From an uncultured Blautia sp. (lineage in GTDB: Bacteria; Bacillota; Clostridia; Lachnospirales; Lachnospiraceae): a stretch of DNA of 42,358 nt. Made by a program: the position numbers and the translations under genes. A model generated the notes under the pieces. It had not been told where the DNA came from. It made no database searches and saw nothing but the letters and a program-made list of their open reading frames with translations. Positions within the stretch are counted from its first letter, which is position 1, and every line of letters begins with the position of its first letter. Below, one piece after another: positions 25,372 to 35,181 of the stretch. Location of the stretch: positions 1-42,358 of the forward strand of contig CAKRRG010000020.1 in NCBI GenBank assembly GCA_934394545.1, given 5' to 3'.

Positions 25372-28300
25372 ATGTCTGTGATCAACGAAAGAAGCAATTT
25401 TTCTTTTGAGTTTCAACCGGTAACAAAGCTGTTTGAAGAGCAGGTGCGGCTTCATCCTGACAAATGTGCTGTGGTGGCAGGGAAAGAAAGCCTTACATAT
25501 GTCCAGCTGAATGAACGGGCAAACAGAATTGCCAATTCTCTCATTGAAAAAGGCGTGGGCCGGGAAAAAATCGTAGGGATTGTACTGGAACGCTGCTGTG
25601 ATTTTTATGCGGTGCGACAGGGCATTCTGAAGTCCGGAGGTGCCTTTGCTGTAGCAACACCGGATTATCCGGATGACAGAATCCAGTATATTTTCCAAGA
25701 TTCCGGAGCACCTTTTATTATTACGACGAAGGAAATCGCAGAGGAACGTCAGGAATTATTTTCAAAGCTTTCCTGTACCATACTTCTTCTGGAAGAACTG
25801 CTTGCGTATAAAAACACAGAAAATCCAGATGTGGAAATCAGAGAACATGACCTTTGCTATTGTATTTATACCTCTGGTTCAACCGGAAAACCAAAAGGTG
25901 TTATGATCGAGCATATCAACCTTGCGAATTTCGTAAACCCGGACCCAAGAAATGCAGAAACCTATGGCTACATAAGCAGAGGAAGCGTTTCTCTTTCCAT
26001 GGCAGCCATGACATTTGATGTTTCGGTACTGGAGGAATTTCTCCCTCTTACGAATGGAATGACTGCAGTGATCGCAAGCGATGAGGAAATTCTGAATCCC
26101 ATCATGCTTGGTGAACGGATCATAAAAAATAAAGTAGATATTATGACTACCACACCTACCTATCTGTCCAATATGATCGATCTGCCGCAGCTTCGGGAAG
26201 CTGTTTCCGGAATTAAGGTTTTTGATATAGGTGCAGAAGCCTTCCCACCGGCTCTTTATGACAAGATCCGCTCTGTGAATCCGGATGCTTATATTATGAA
26301 CGGTTATGGTCCTACAGAAACCACCATAAGCTGTACCATGAAGGTGATCACTGACAGCAAAAACATTACCATTGGAGCACCAAATGGAAATGTTAAGGTA
26401 TATGTTGTGGATAAGGAGAACAAGATCCTGCCGGATGGTGAAACGGGAGAACTTGTGGTAGCAGGTCTTGGAGTAGGCCGTGGTTACATGAACCTTCCGG
26501 AAAAAACAGCTGACGTTTTCATAGAACTGAATGGAGAACGGGCCTATAAGACAGGCGATCTTGCGAAGATAACCCCAGATGGTGAGATTGAATTTTTTGG
26601 AAGAATTGATAATCAGATCAAGCTGCGTGGCCTGAGAATTGAGCTTGGTGAGATTGAAGAAGTAATTAACAGCTTCCCTGGAATAATCACCAGTATTACC
26701 GTTCCTGTGGATAATAAGTACCTTTGCTGTTACTATATGGCAGATCATAAAATCGATTCTGAGGAAATTTCTGCCTATGCATCAGATTCCCTGGCACATT
26801 ATATGGTTCCGGATGTCTTTATCCAGTTGGAAAAAATGCCGTTAACCCAGAATGGCAAAATCGACAAAAAAGCATTGCCGAAGCCTGTTTCAGCACCAAA
26901 GAACCTGAAAGAGCCTGAAACACCAATGCAGAAGAAGATTTTTGAAATCGTTGCCCAGGTCGTGGAAAATGACTTTTTCGGAGTGGATACAAGCTTTTAT
27001 AAGGCCGGTCTTTCTTCCATAAGCGCAATGCGGCTTTGCATTCTGATTTCAGATGAATTCGGAGTCACAGTAAAAACAAGTGATATCCATGAAAATAATA
27101 CCGTGGAAAAACTGGAACAATATGTAATGCTGGCACCAAAAATCAGAACCTACGAGAAAAGGGATGTGTATCCTCTTACCGGTTCCCAGAAGGGTATTTT
27201 TGCAGAATGCAGCAAGAATCCGGAGAGTACCGTATACAATATCCCCTTCCTGTTTGAACTGGATCCTGCAGTGGATACCCAGAAATTATCTGATGCAGTT
27301 GCCAGAATGGTAAATGCCCATTCCTATCTGCTCACACAGGTATATCTTGACGATAATGGGGAGATGGTACAGCGCCCAGGCAATGAGACTTTTGTGCCGG
27401 AAGTGATCGAGACCACAAATGAGAAATTTGCCAGCCAGAAGGAAAAACTTGTACGTCCGTTTAAGCTGGAAAAAGGATGTCTCCTTCGTGTGGCAATTTA
27501 TGTGACAGAAGATAAGAAATATCTCTTTACTGATTTCCACCATATTATTGCGGATGGAAACTCTTACGATATTATTTTCGAAGATATCAACAAGGCTTAT
27601 ATGGGCGAAAAGCTGGAGAAAGAGACCTATACCGGATTTGATGCGGCCCTTGACGAAGAGCAGCAGATGAAAGAGGGCAAATACAAAAAAGCTGAGAAAT
27701 ACTATGACAGCATTTTTGAAGGAGTTGAAACCGAATCCCTTCCTATGCCAGACCTGAATGGAAAAGCTCCTGAAAAAGGTTATCTGGAGAAGACTATGGG
27801 CCTGAAAGAAGAGGCCATTCTTTCCTATTGCGAGAAGCTAGGCGTTACCCCGAATATTTTATTTACAGGTTTGTTCGGTATCCTTATGGCGAAATACTCC
27901 AATGCAGAGGACAGTCTGTTTTCCACTATTTATAATGGACGAAACGACTCCAGACTTGAAAACACAGTCTGCATGCTGGTAAAAACCCTTCCTGTTTATT
28001 GCAAATTCGACCCGAAGACCACCGTACAGGCGTATATGGCAGAGCTTTCCGAGCAGATGCTGTCCTCCATGGCAAACGATATTTTCCCATTTTCCGATAT
28101 CTGTGCAAAATACGGGCTGAATTCGGATCTTACTTTTGCATATCAGGCAGAGTTAAGTGACGATTATCCTATTGGAGACACCGTTGCCAGAGGTCATGAT
28201 CTTTCTCTTGATATGGCGAAAATGCCGCTGCTTATACAGGTGAGAGAGTACAACCACACTTATGTGCTTACTGCAGAATACCGTAGCGACATGTACAGCC

Positions 28301-31300
28301 AGGCCTTTGTTGACGGAATCCTGGATTCTTATGAAGCTGCCATGAGCTCTGCGTTGAAAACAAAATATGTTTCTGAAATCTCTGTTATCTCTCAGAGTGG
28401 GGTAAGCAAGATTGCAGAATTCAATCATACAGAAAACGAATTTGACAGAAGCAAAACGATTTCGGATATGTTTGACGAACTGGTACAGACCATACCGGAT
28501 CACACAGCTGTAGTGTTTAAGGATAAAAAGTATACCTATAAAGAACTGGATGAAATCAGCGACAGACTTGGAAAATATATTGCGTCCCAGGGAATCGGAA
28601 GGGAAGATGTTGTTTCTATCCTGATTCCGCGTTGTGAGTATATGGCCATCGCACCAATGGGCGTGATCAAAGCCGGTGCAGCATACCAGCCTCTTGATCC
28701 TACTTACCCGAAAGACCGCCTGATGTACATGCTGGAGGATTCTGCTGCGAAGCTTTTGATCGCAGACAGAGAGCTTCTGCCGCTGGTAGACGGCTATCAG
28801 GGACCTGTTTTATTTACAGATGAGATTCCACAGCTGGAAGAGCGTGATGTGGAACTTAAAAAGCCAGAGCTTCATGATTTGTTTATTTTGCTGTACACCT
28901 CCGGCTCCACTGGCGTGCCCAAAGGCTGTATGCTGGAATATGGAAATATCACTGCATTCTGCCACTGGTATAAAAAGTATTACCATGTAGATCACAGTTC
29001 CAAAATAGCAGCTTATGCGTCCTTTGGTTTTGATGCTTCCATGATGGATACTTACGGTGCAATTGCAAACGGTGCAGAGCTTCATATTATACCGGAAGAA
29101 ATCCGTCTTGATTTCCTTGCGCTTCAGCGTTATTTTGAAGAGAATGGCGTTACCCATTCCTTTATGACCACACAGGTGGGAAGACAGTTTGCAATGGAAA
29201 TGGATTGCAAGAGCTTGAAATACCTCTCTATAGGTGGAGAAAAGCTTGTTCCTATGGAGCCGCCGAAGGATTATAAATTCTTTAATGCTTATGGTCCTAC
29301 AGAGTGTACAATTTTTACAACCATATTTGAAATAGATAAGTACTACTCCAACATTCCAATCGGAAAGGCACTTGATAACTTCAAGCTTTATATAACCGAT
29401 AAGTTCGGTCATCTGCTTCCATACGGTGCCTGCGGTGAGCTGATGATCTCCGGATGGCAGGTTTCCAGAGGCTATCTGAATAAACCGGAGAAAACTTCGG
29501 AAGTTTATACGAAGAATATTTATGACGACGCAGAAGGCTATGAAGTTCTGTATCATTCCGGTGATGTTGCCAGATATCTTCCGGATGGAAATATCCAGAT
29601 CATTGGAAGAAAGGATTCCCAGGTTAAGGTCAGAGGCTTTCGAATTGAGCTTTCCGAGGTTGAGGAAGTTATAAGAAGATACGAAGGCATAAAGGATGCA
29701 ACCGTAGTTGCTTTTGATGATCCTAATGGCGGCGGAAAATACATTGCAGCTTATGTAGTATCTGACAGCCAGGTTGACATAAATAAGTTAAATGATTTCA
29801 TCAAAGAAACCAAGCCTCCATATATGGTTCCTGCTGTTACCATGCAGATCGACAAGATCCCGCTGAACCAGAACCAGAAGGTAAATAAAAAAGCCCTTCC
29901 ACTGCCAGAGCGAAAAGTGGAAGAAATCGTAAAACCGGAGAATGAGACTCAGCAGAAACTGTTTGACTGTATTGCTGAGGTGCTGGGTTATACAGAATTT
30001 GGAATCACTACAGATATTTATGAGGCAGGTTTGACCTCTATCACAGCCATCAAGCTGAATATCCTGATTTCCAAGGCTTTTGACATAGTGATAAAAACAT
30101 CTGATATCAAGGATCACCCCACTATTCAGATGTTAGAGGGCTTTGTGAAGACTGCCGGAAAAGAAACAAAGAGAGAAATCCAGGAGAATTATCCTCTGAC
30201 CAATACCCAGGAGGGAATTTTCATTGAATGTACTGCAAATATGGGCTCAACTATTTACAATATCCCATATCTTCTGAAGCTTGACAAAAAGGTTGACCTG
30301 GATAAGCTGGCAGAAGCAATTGACAGCACCGTTGCAGCTCATCCTTACCTGAAAACCCGTCTCTTTATGAGCGACGAGGGAGAAGTCCTTCAGAAACGTG
30401 ATGATGCTTTAACCTATAAGACGCAGATTATAAATGGAATGAACCGGGAAACATTGGTTCGTCCGTATATGCTGTTTAACGAACAGCTTTTCCGCTTTGA
30501 GATTCACAGAACCTGTGATGGAAATTATCTGTTCCTTGACATTCATCATATTGTTGCAGACGGTACCTCCCTTGGCATTATCCTGAACGACATTAATAGG
30601 GCTTACAGCGGAGAAAAGCTGGAAGTGGAAGAGTATACTTCCTATGATCTGGCCCTTGATAACAGGGATGCTCTGGCAAGTGATGCTTATAAGAATGTAG
30701 AGAACTACTATAAATCCGTTTTTGAAAATGCGGGCGGAAGCATCAACTTCTATCCGGACAAGAGCGGAGCAGCTCCAACCGCAGAGATGTACCATCGTGA
30801 GACCAGTGAGTTTTCTGTACAGGATGTGAAGGATTTCTGTAAGAAGCATGGAATCACGGAGAATGTATTCTTTATCTCTGCCTTTGGTATTACTCTTGGA
30901 AAATACAACTTTAAGAAGGATGCTGTGTTTACCACCATTTATCATGGAAGAAATGATTCCAGACTTTCCGAAACAGTGGGTATGCTTGTAAAAACCCTTC
31001 CTGTTTACTGTGACTTCTCAGGAACCACAGAAAAATGCCTGGAAGATGTTCAGCAGCAGCTGATAAATTCCATGAACAATGATATTTATCCGTTCTCAAA
31101 GATCAGCCATGAGTTCAACATCAAGGCAGATGCCATGGTGATCTATCAGGGCGACAACTTCGCCTTTGATAATATCGGCGGGGAATATGCGCAGGAAGAA
31201 CCTGTTCAGCTGAATGCGGCAAAGGCACCTGTTTCCATCAGTATTTCAATTGAGAGAAATAAGTTTGTCTTTGAGATTGAGTACAGAGGCGACATGTACA

Positions 31301-34300
31301 ACGAGGAAACCATCAAATATCTTGCAGACAACCTGGAAACAACGGCAGATGGAATCCTGAGAGAGTACCAGCCGGCAGACATCAGACTGATGTTTGAGGA
31401 AGAGACCAAAATGGAAGATGATCCTTCCCATGCCGGAAAGACTTTTGTAGACCTGTTCAGGGAAGCTGTTGCAAAATATCCGGACAGACCGGCGGTAAGA
31501 GATGGAATGGGCGAGCTTACCTATAAAGAACTGGATCATATGTCAGATTATGTTGCGCAGAAGCTTACGGAAAATGGCTTCGGCAGGGAAAAGGTTGCAG
31601 GCATTTTGTGCGGAAGAACAAAGGAATATGCCGTAGCTTATATTGGCGTTATGAAAGCCGGCGGTGCGTATGTTCCACTGGATCCGGAATATCCGCAGAG
31701 CAGGATCGAGTACATGCTGAAGGATTCTGAGGCAGAAAACCTGCTTGTAATAGACCGTTACCGCAGTCTGGTAGGTTTCTACGACCAGAATGTGATTGGT
31801 CTGGATGACGTGGCAGCCAAATCCAAAGACTTTGCACTTTCAGTAGAGCTTACAGCTCCGAAACCAGAGAACCTGGCTTACATGATCTACACCTCCGGTT
31901 CCACCGGAAAACCAAAAGGTGTTATGATCGAACAGCGGAATCTGCTGAACCTGATCGAATATATCCTTATGACAAGGAAACTGACACCAGATGATATTGT
32001 GGCAGAGTTTGCAAGCTTCTGCTTCGATGCATCCGTGATCGATCTGTTTGTTCCGCTTACTGCAGGCGCGGTACTGTACATTTTTCCAGAGAGCATACGA
32101 AAAGATGCAGTTGCTGTTGGAAAATTCATAAAAGAAGAAAAAATTACCACAGCTACCTTCCCAACCCAGATGGGCGAGCTGGTTGCAGAGCTTCTTGACG
32201 ATGCTCCGAGCCTGAAATTTGTTACCCTGGGCGGGGAGAAGTTCAAATATTACCGGGATAGGACCTACCAGATGATCAATGGCTACGGTCCCACAGAGAA
32301 TACCGTTTCCTCTACAGAGTTCCTGGTTGACAAACAGTATGACAACATTCCAATCGGTAAGTCACAGTGGAATATCCGCAGCTACATTGTGGACGAAAAT
32401 ATGAAACAGCTTCCAGTGGGTGCTTCTGGTGAGCTTTGCCATGCCGGACGCCAGATCGCAAGAGGATATCATAATCTTCCTGAGAAGACGGCTTCCGTAT
32501 TTGTGGAAAATCCGTTCTCCGTATGCGAAGAGGACAAACGGCTTTACAGAACCGGTGATATGGTCCGCATGAAAGGTGACGGAAACATTGAGTATATTGG
32601 AAGAATCGACTCCCAGGTAAAAATCAGGGGATATCGTATCGAGCTTGGTGAGATCGAGGGTGCCCTTCTGAAGCATGATCTGGTGAAGAATGCGGCTGTT
32701 ATTGTGATTGAAAAAGGTGGAAACAAATATATCACAGCTTATTATACTGGTGAAACCATTCCGGAAGATGAACTGAAACTGTTCCTGAACCCACTGATCC
32801 CGGATTACATGATGCCGTCCTTCTTTGTCCATATTGAGAAAATGCCGGTGACTCCTGGTGGAAAGATCGACAAAAAGGCGCTTCCGGTACCAGATGTAAC
32901 CACCACAGCAAGCACAGCCTATGTGGAGCCTGTTACCGCTGTTCAGATTGCACTTTGCCAGATATTTGAAAAAGCACTTGGCATTGAAAAAGTAGGAATC
33001 GAGGACAACTTCTTCGAACTTGGAGGTTCCTCACTTACTGCGTCGAAAGTTGCTGTTATGTGTCTTTCCAAGAATATTTCCATTGTATATGCGGACATTT
33101 TCAAATATCCGACCATCCGTGAGCTTTCTGCAATCGTGGATAATAGTGAGGCGTTTGAAAATCCGCAGAGTGAGAACGAATTCTCCAGCTACAATTATAA
33201 CCGGATCCAGAGTGTGATCAGCGGAAATGTGGAAGAAAACGTAAACCAGGTGACAAAAGAAGAAATTGGTGATATCCTGATCACAGGTGCAACCGGCTTC
33301 CTGGGAATCCATATTTTGAAAGCCTATCTTGACAATTATGATGGAAAGGTTTACTGCCTGGTACGTAAAGGTAAATATGAGTCCATGGAGAAACGAATGA
33401 TGCATATGTTGATGTATTACTTCGATAATCCATGCCAGGAACTGTTTGGAAAGCGAATTATCTGTGTGGACGGCGATATTACCTCGAAAGAACAGGTGGA
33501 GAAATTTGCAGATTACAAATTTAACACTATCATTAACTGTGCAGCCTGCGTAAAGCATTTTGCAGCTGGTGATGTACTGGAGAAGATAAATGTACACGGA
33601 GTGGAAAATCTGATTGAATTCTGTAAAAATAATGGGCGCAGACTGATCCAGATTTCTACTGTTTCTGTTGCAGGAGAAGGTTCTGATGGTGTTCCGCCAA
33701 TGTCCAGAGTCTTTAATGAAAACGATCTGTATATTGGACAGAACATCACAAATGAATACATCCGCACAAAATTCCTTGCAGAGAGAGCGGTACTGGAAGC
33801 TGTTTCCGGTGGGCTTGACGGAAAGGTTATCCGTGTAGGAAATCTGATGAGCCGAAATTCAGATGGTGAATTCCAGATCAACTTTATTACAAACGGATTC
33901 CTGCGAAGTCTGAGAGGATATGAGGCAGTTGGTAAATTCCCAATTGGGGCTATGCACGAAGTTACAGAATTTTCACCAATTGATTCTACTGCACTTGCAG
34001 TATTGAGACTGGTACAGACAGACCGGAGATTTACCGTATTCCACGCCTGCAACAGCCACCATATCTATATGGCGGATCTGATCTATGCAATGCGGAGCCA
34101 TGGATTTGACATTGACATTGTAAGTGATGAAGAGTTTGAGGAAGCGGTAAAAGAATTTGCAAAGAATAGTGATGACTCGGATGTTGTTTCCGGACTGATC
34201 GCATATACGGCTCATAATGAAAATGAGATCTATACCCTGGATTACAGCAACCGGTTTACAGCGCAGGTTCTTTACAGACTGGATTATAAGTGGCCGGTTA

Positions 34301-34362
34301 CCGATGACAGATATCTGGAAAGCGCGATCGAAGCCCTTGACAGACTTGCATTTTTTGACTGA
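25372..34362 (+). CDS. Three-module nonribosomal peptide synthetase with terminal reductase (A-PCP-C-A-PCP-C-A-PCP-R)
   Basis: This 2996-residue protein assembles a tripeptide. Adenylation domains: A1 about residues 10-502 (YTSGSTGKPKG 166-176, NGYGPTE 310, YKTGD 392, A10 Lys 496), A2 about 1025-1510 (YTSGSTGVPKG 1175, NAYGPTE 1305, YHSGD 1394), A3 about 2020-2505 (YTSGSTGKPKG 2173, NGYGPTE 2303, YRTGD 2392, Lys 2498). Carrier domains have their phosphopantetheine serines at 549 (GLSSI), 1556 (GLTSI) and 2554 (GGSSL). Condensation domains C2 (HHIIADG 723-729) and C3 (HHIVADG 1725-1731) are intact. The C-terminal reductase has GATGFLG at 2639, Thr2763, Tyr2796 and Lys2800, so release should be NAD(P)H-dependent, giving an aldehyde or alcohol. 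There is no starter C, epimerase or thioesterase, so the product should keep a free amine. The ATG at 25372 has AGGAGG 8 nt upstream. Related gut clostridial enzymes make peptide aldehydes and pyrazinones. Confidence 0.95.
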   Translation: MSVINERSNFSFEFQPVTKLFEEQVRLHPDKCAVVAGKESLTYVQLNERANRIANSLIEKGVGREKIVGIVLERCCDFYAVRQGILKSGGAFAVATPDYPDDRIQYIFQDSGAPFIITTKEIAEERQELFSKLSCTILLLEELLAYKNTENPDVEIREHDLCYCIYTSGSTGKPKGVMIEHINLANFVNPDPRNAETYGYISRGSVSLSMAAMTFDVSVLEEFLPLTNGMTAVIASDEEILNPIMLGERIIKNKVDIMTTTPTYLSNMIDLPQLREAVSGIKVFDIGAEAFPPALYDKIRSVNPDAYIMNGYGPTETTISCTMKVITDSKNITIGAPNGNVKVYVVDKENKILPDGETGELVVAGLGVGRGYMNLPEKTADVFIELNGERAYKTGDLAKITPDGEIEFFGRIDNQIKLRGLRIELGEIEEVINSFPGIITSITVPVDNKYLCCYYMADHKIDSEEISAYASDSLAHYMVPDVFIQLEKMPLTQNGKIDKKALPKPVSAPKNLKEPETPMQKKIFEIVAQVVENDFFGVDTSFYKAGLSSISAMRLCILISDEFGVTVKTSDIHENNTVEKLEQYVMLAPKIRTYEKRDVYPLTGSQKGIFAECSKNPESTVYNIPFLFELDPAVDTQKLSDAVARMVNAHSYLLTQVYLDDNGEMVQRPGNETFVPEVIETTNEKFASQKEKLVRPFKLEKGCLLRVAIYVTEDKKYLFTDFHHIIADGNSYDIIFEDINKAYMGEKLEKETYTGFDAALDEEQQMKEGKYKKAEKYYDSIFEGVETESLPMPDLNGKAPEKGYLEKTMGLKEEAILSYCEKLGVTPNILFTGLFGILMAKYSNAEDSLFSTIYNGRNDSRLENTVCMLVKTLPVYCKFDPKTTVQAYMAELSEQMLSSMANDIFPFSDICAKYGLNSDLTFAYQAELSDDYPIGDTVARGHDLSLDMAKMPLLIQVREYNHTYVLTAEYRSDMYSQAFVDGILDSYEAAMSSALKTKYVSEISVISQSGVSKIAEFNHTENEFDRSKTISDMFDELVQTIPDHTAVVFKDKKYTYKELDEISDRLGKYIASQGIGREDVVSILIPRCEYMAIAPMGVIKAGAAYQPLDPTYPKDRLMYMLEDSAAKLLIADRELLPLVDGYQGPVLFTDEIPQLEERDVELKKPELHDLFILLYTSGSTGVPKGCMLEYGNITAFCHWYKKYYHVDHSSKIAAYASFGFDASMMDTYGAIANGAELHIIPEEIRLDFLALQRYFEENGVTHSFMTTQVGRQFAMEMDCKSLKYLSIGGEKLVPMEPPKDYKFFNAYGPTECTIFTTIFEIDKYYSNIPIGKALDNFKLYITDKFGHLLPYGACGELMISGWQVSRGYLNKPEKTSEVYTKNIYDDAEGYEVLYHSGDVARYLPDGNIQIIGRKDSQVKVRGFRIELSEVEEVIRRYEGIKDATVVAFDDPNGGGKYIAAYVVSDSQVDINKLNDFIKETKPPYMVPAVTMQIDKIPLNQNQKVNKKALPLPERKVEEIVKPENETQQKLFDCIAEVLGYTEFGITTDIYEAGLTSITAIKLNILISKAFDIVIKTSDIKDHPTIQMLEGFVKTAGKETKREIQENYPLTNTQEGIFIECTANMGSTIYNIPYLLKLDKKVDLDKLAEAIDSTVAAHPYLKTRLFMSDEGEVLQKRDDALTYKTQIINGMNRETLVRPYMLFNEQLFRFEIHRTCDGNYLFLDIHHIVADGTSLGIILNDINRAYSGEKLEVEEYTSYDLALDNRDALASDAYKNVENYYKSVFENAGGSINFYPDKSGAAPTAEMYHRETSEFSVQDVKDFCKKHGITENVFFISAFGITLGKYNFKKDAVFTTIYHGRNDSRLSETVGMLVKTLPVYCDFSGTTEKCLEDVQQQLINSMNNDIYPFSKISHEFNIKADAMVIYQGDNFAFDNIGGEYAQEEPVQLNAAKAPVSISISIERNKFVFEIEYRGDMYNEETIKYLADNLETTADGILREYQPADIRLMFEEETKMEDDPSHAGKTFVDLFREAVAKYPDRPAVRDGMGELTYKELDHMSDYVAQKLTENGFGREKVAGILCGRTKEYAVAYIGVMKAGGAYVPLDPEYPQSRIEYMLKDSEAENLLVIDRYRSLVGFYDQNVIGLDDVAAKSKDFALSVELTAPKPENLAYMIYTSGSTGKPKGVMIEQRNLLNLIEYILMTRKLTPDDIVAEFASFCFDASVIDLFVPLTAGAVLYIFPESIRKDAVAVGKFIKEEKITTATFPTQMGELVAELLDDAPSLKFVTLGGEKFKYYRDRTYQMINGYGPTENTVSSTEFLVDKQYDNIPIGKSQWNIRSYIVDENMKQLPVGASGELCHAGRQIARGYHNLPEKTASVFVENPFSVCEEDKRLYRTGDMVRMKGDGNIEYIGRIDSQVKIRGYRIELGEIEGALLKHDLVKNAAVIVIEKGGNKYITAYYTGETIPEDELKLFLNPLIPDYMMPSFFVHIEKMPVTPGGKIDKKALPVPDVTTTASTAYVEPVTAVQIALCQIFEKALGIEKVGIEDNFFELGGSSLTASKVAVMCLSKNISIVYADIFKYPTIRELSAIVDNSEAFENPQSENEFSSYNYNRIQSVISGNVEENVNQVTKEEIGDILITGATGFLGIHILKAYLDNYDGKVYCLVRKGKYESMEKRMMHMLMYYFDNPCQELFGKRIICVDGDITSKEQVEKFADYKFNTIINCAACVKHFAAGDVLEKINVHGVENLIEFCKNNGRRLIQISTVSVAGEGSDGVPPMSRVFNENDLYIGQNITNEYIRTKFLAERAVLEAVSGGLDGKVIRVGNLMSRNSDGEFQINFITNGFLRSLRGYEAVGKFPIGAMHEVTEFSPIDSTALAVLRLVQTDRRFTVFHACNSHHIYMADLIYAMRSHGFDIDIVSDEEFEEAVKEFAKNSDDSDVVSGLIAYTAHNENEIYTLDYSNRFTAQVLYRLDYKWPVTDDRYLESAIEALDRLAFFD

Positions 34363-34422
34363 TGATGGAATACCCCCGGAAACCGCAGAGCGTGTTTCCT
34401 GTAATTAAAGGAGGAAATTGTA

Positions 34423-34725
34423 ATGGAAATTGTAAACAGAACAGAAGGAACTAAAGTAACTATGGAAATCAGCGGATGGCTTGATACCCAGACAGCACCT
34501 GAACTGGAAAAGGTCCTCTCAGGCCTTGATGCTTCTGTTACAAGCCTTGTATTTGACTTTGCAAAGCTGGAATATATTTCTTCAGCAGGCCTGCGTCTGG
34601 TAATTGCCGCATACAAAAAAATGGCAGGAAAAGAAGGCTTTAAGATCGTAAATGTTTCCGATGAAGTATATGATGTTTTCAGTCTTACCGGATTTGATCA
34701 GAAAATCCAGATCGAGAAAAGATAA
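34423..34725 (+). CDS. STAS domain protein, anti-sigma factor antagonist-like
   Basis: This 100-residue protein is a single STAS domain, as in RsbV and SpoIIAA, which bind anti-sigma kinases when unphosphorylated. The conserved loop reads LEYISSAGLRLVI; by alignment with the RsbV/SpoIIAA DS[ST]GLG motif, the phosphorylatable serine should be Ser54. The length is normal for the family. AGGAGG lies 8 nt upstream of the ATG. It sits between the NRPS and a RsbW-like ATPase gene in the same operon. A partner-switching role is inferred; no sigma factor or PP2C phosphatase gene is in the window, so the output is unknown. Confidence 0.9.
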   Translation: MEIVNRTEGTKVTMEISGWLDTQTAPELEKVLSGLDASVTSLVFDFAKLEYISSAGLRLVIAAYKKMAGKEGFKIVNVSDEVYDVFSLTGFDQKIQIEKR

Positions 34726-34781
34726 AAAACATAAACGGAATTATTATTTACGTCAGGCGGGGTGATTTTCTGAAAAGTAAT

Positions 34782-35177
34782 ATGGAAGAGAATGCAGAAC
34801 AGTGTAATAAATATCTGGAACTGTCCTGTGATTTGTCAGAACTTGAAAAAATAAAAGAATGCATCTTTGGGCTTCAGATCAATAACGGGATAAAAAAGAA
34901 AATTTTTCTTGCATGTGACGAAATTTTTTCCAATATCACAAGCTATTCCGGAGCAGAGTGGGTACAATTTCGCTGTATTCAGAATGCAGATAAAGTGGCG
35001 GTTACTTTTACAGATAATGGGGTATCTTTCAATCCCCTTGAAAGCAAGGTAGAAAAGGAGTTTGAAGATTTTGATCTGGGCGGAATGGGAATCAGCCTTG
35101 TGAAGGAATTATGCTCCTGTATAAACTATAGTAATATAGAAGGGAAAAATATTCTCAGTCTGGAATTTGCAGTCTAA
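34782..35177 (+). CDS. RsbW-like ATP-binding protein (anti-sigma factor/serine kinase-like)
   Basis: This 131-residue protein is a stand-alone GHKL ATPase of the anti-sigma kinase type. It has an N-box ACDEIFSNITSYSG (E47, N51), a G1 box FTDNGVSFNPLE (D78, G80) and a G2 box GGMGISLVKELC. It shares the FNPLE extension after the G1 box with the domain fused to the MATE exporter, so the two are probably paralogues. The expected activity is phosphorylation or sequestration of the STAS protein encoded just upstream. The start is unclear: the ATG at 34782 lacks a well-placed ribosome site, while GGCGGGG lies 7 nt upstream of an in-frame CTG at 34770. The stop lies 4 nt before the PPTase start. Confidence 0.88.
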   Translation: MEENAEQCNKYLELSCDLSELEKIKECIFGLQINNGIKKKIFLACDEIFSNITSYSGAEWVQFRCIQNADKVAVTFTDNGVSFNPLESKVEKEFEDFDLGGMGISLVKELCSCINYSNIEGKNILSLEFAV

Positions 35178-35181
35178 AAGA

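Noticed and set aside
25372..34362. Naming the three amino acids from pocket residues
   Set aside because: The codes read by eye do not match any known signature, and manual alignment of clostridial A domains is unreliable at these positions.
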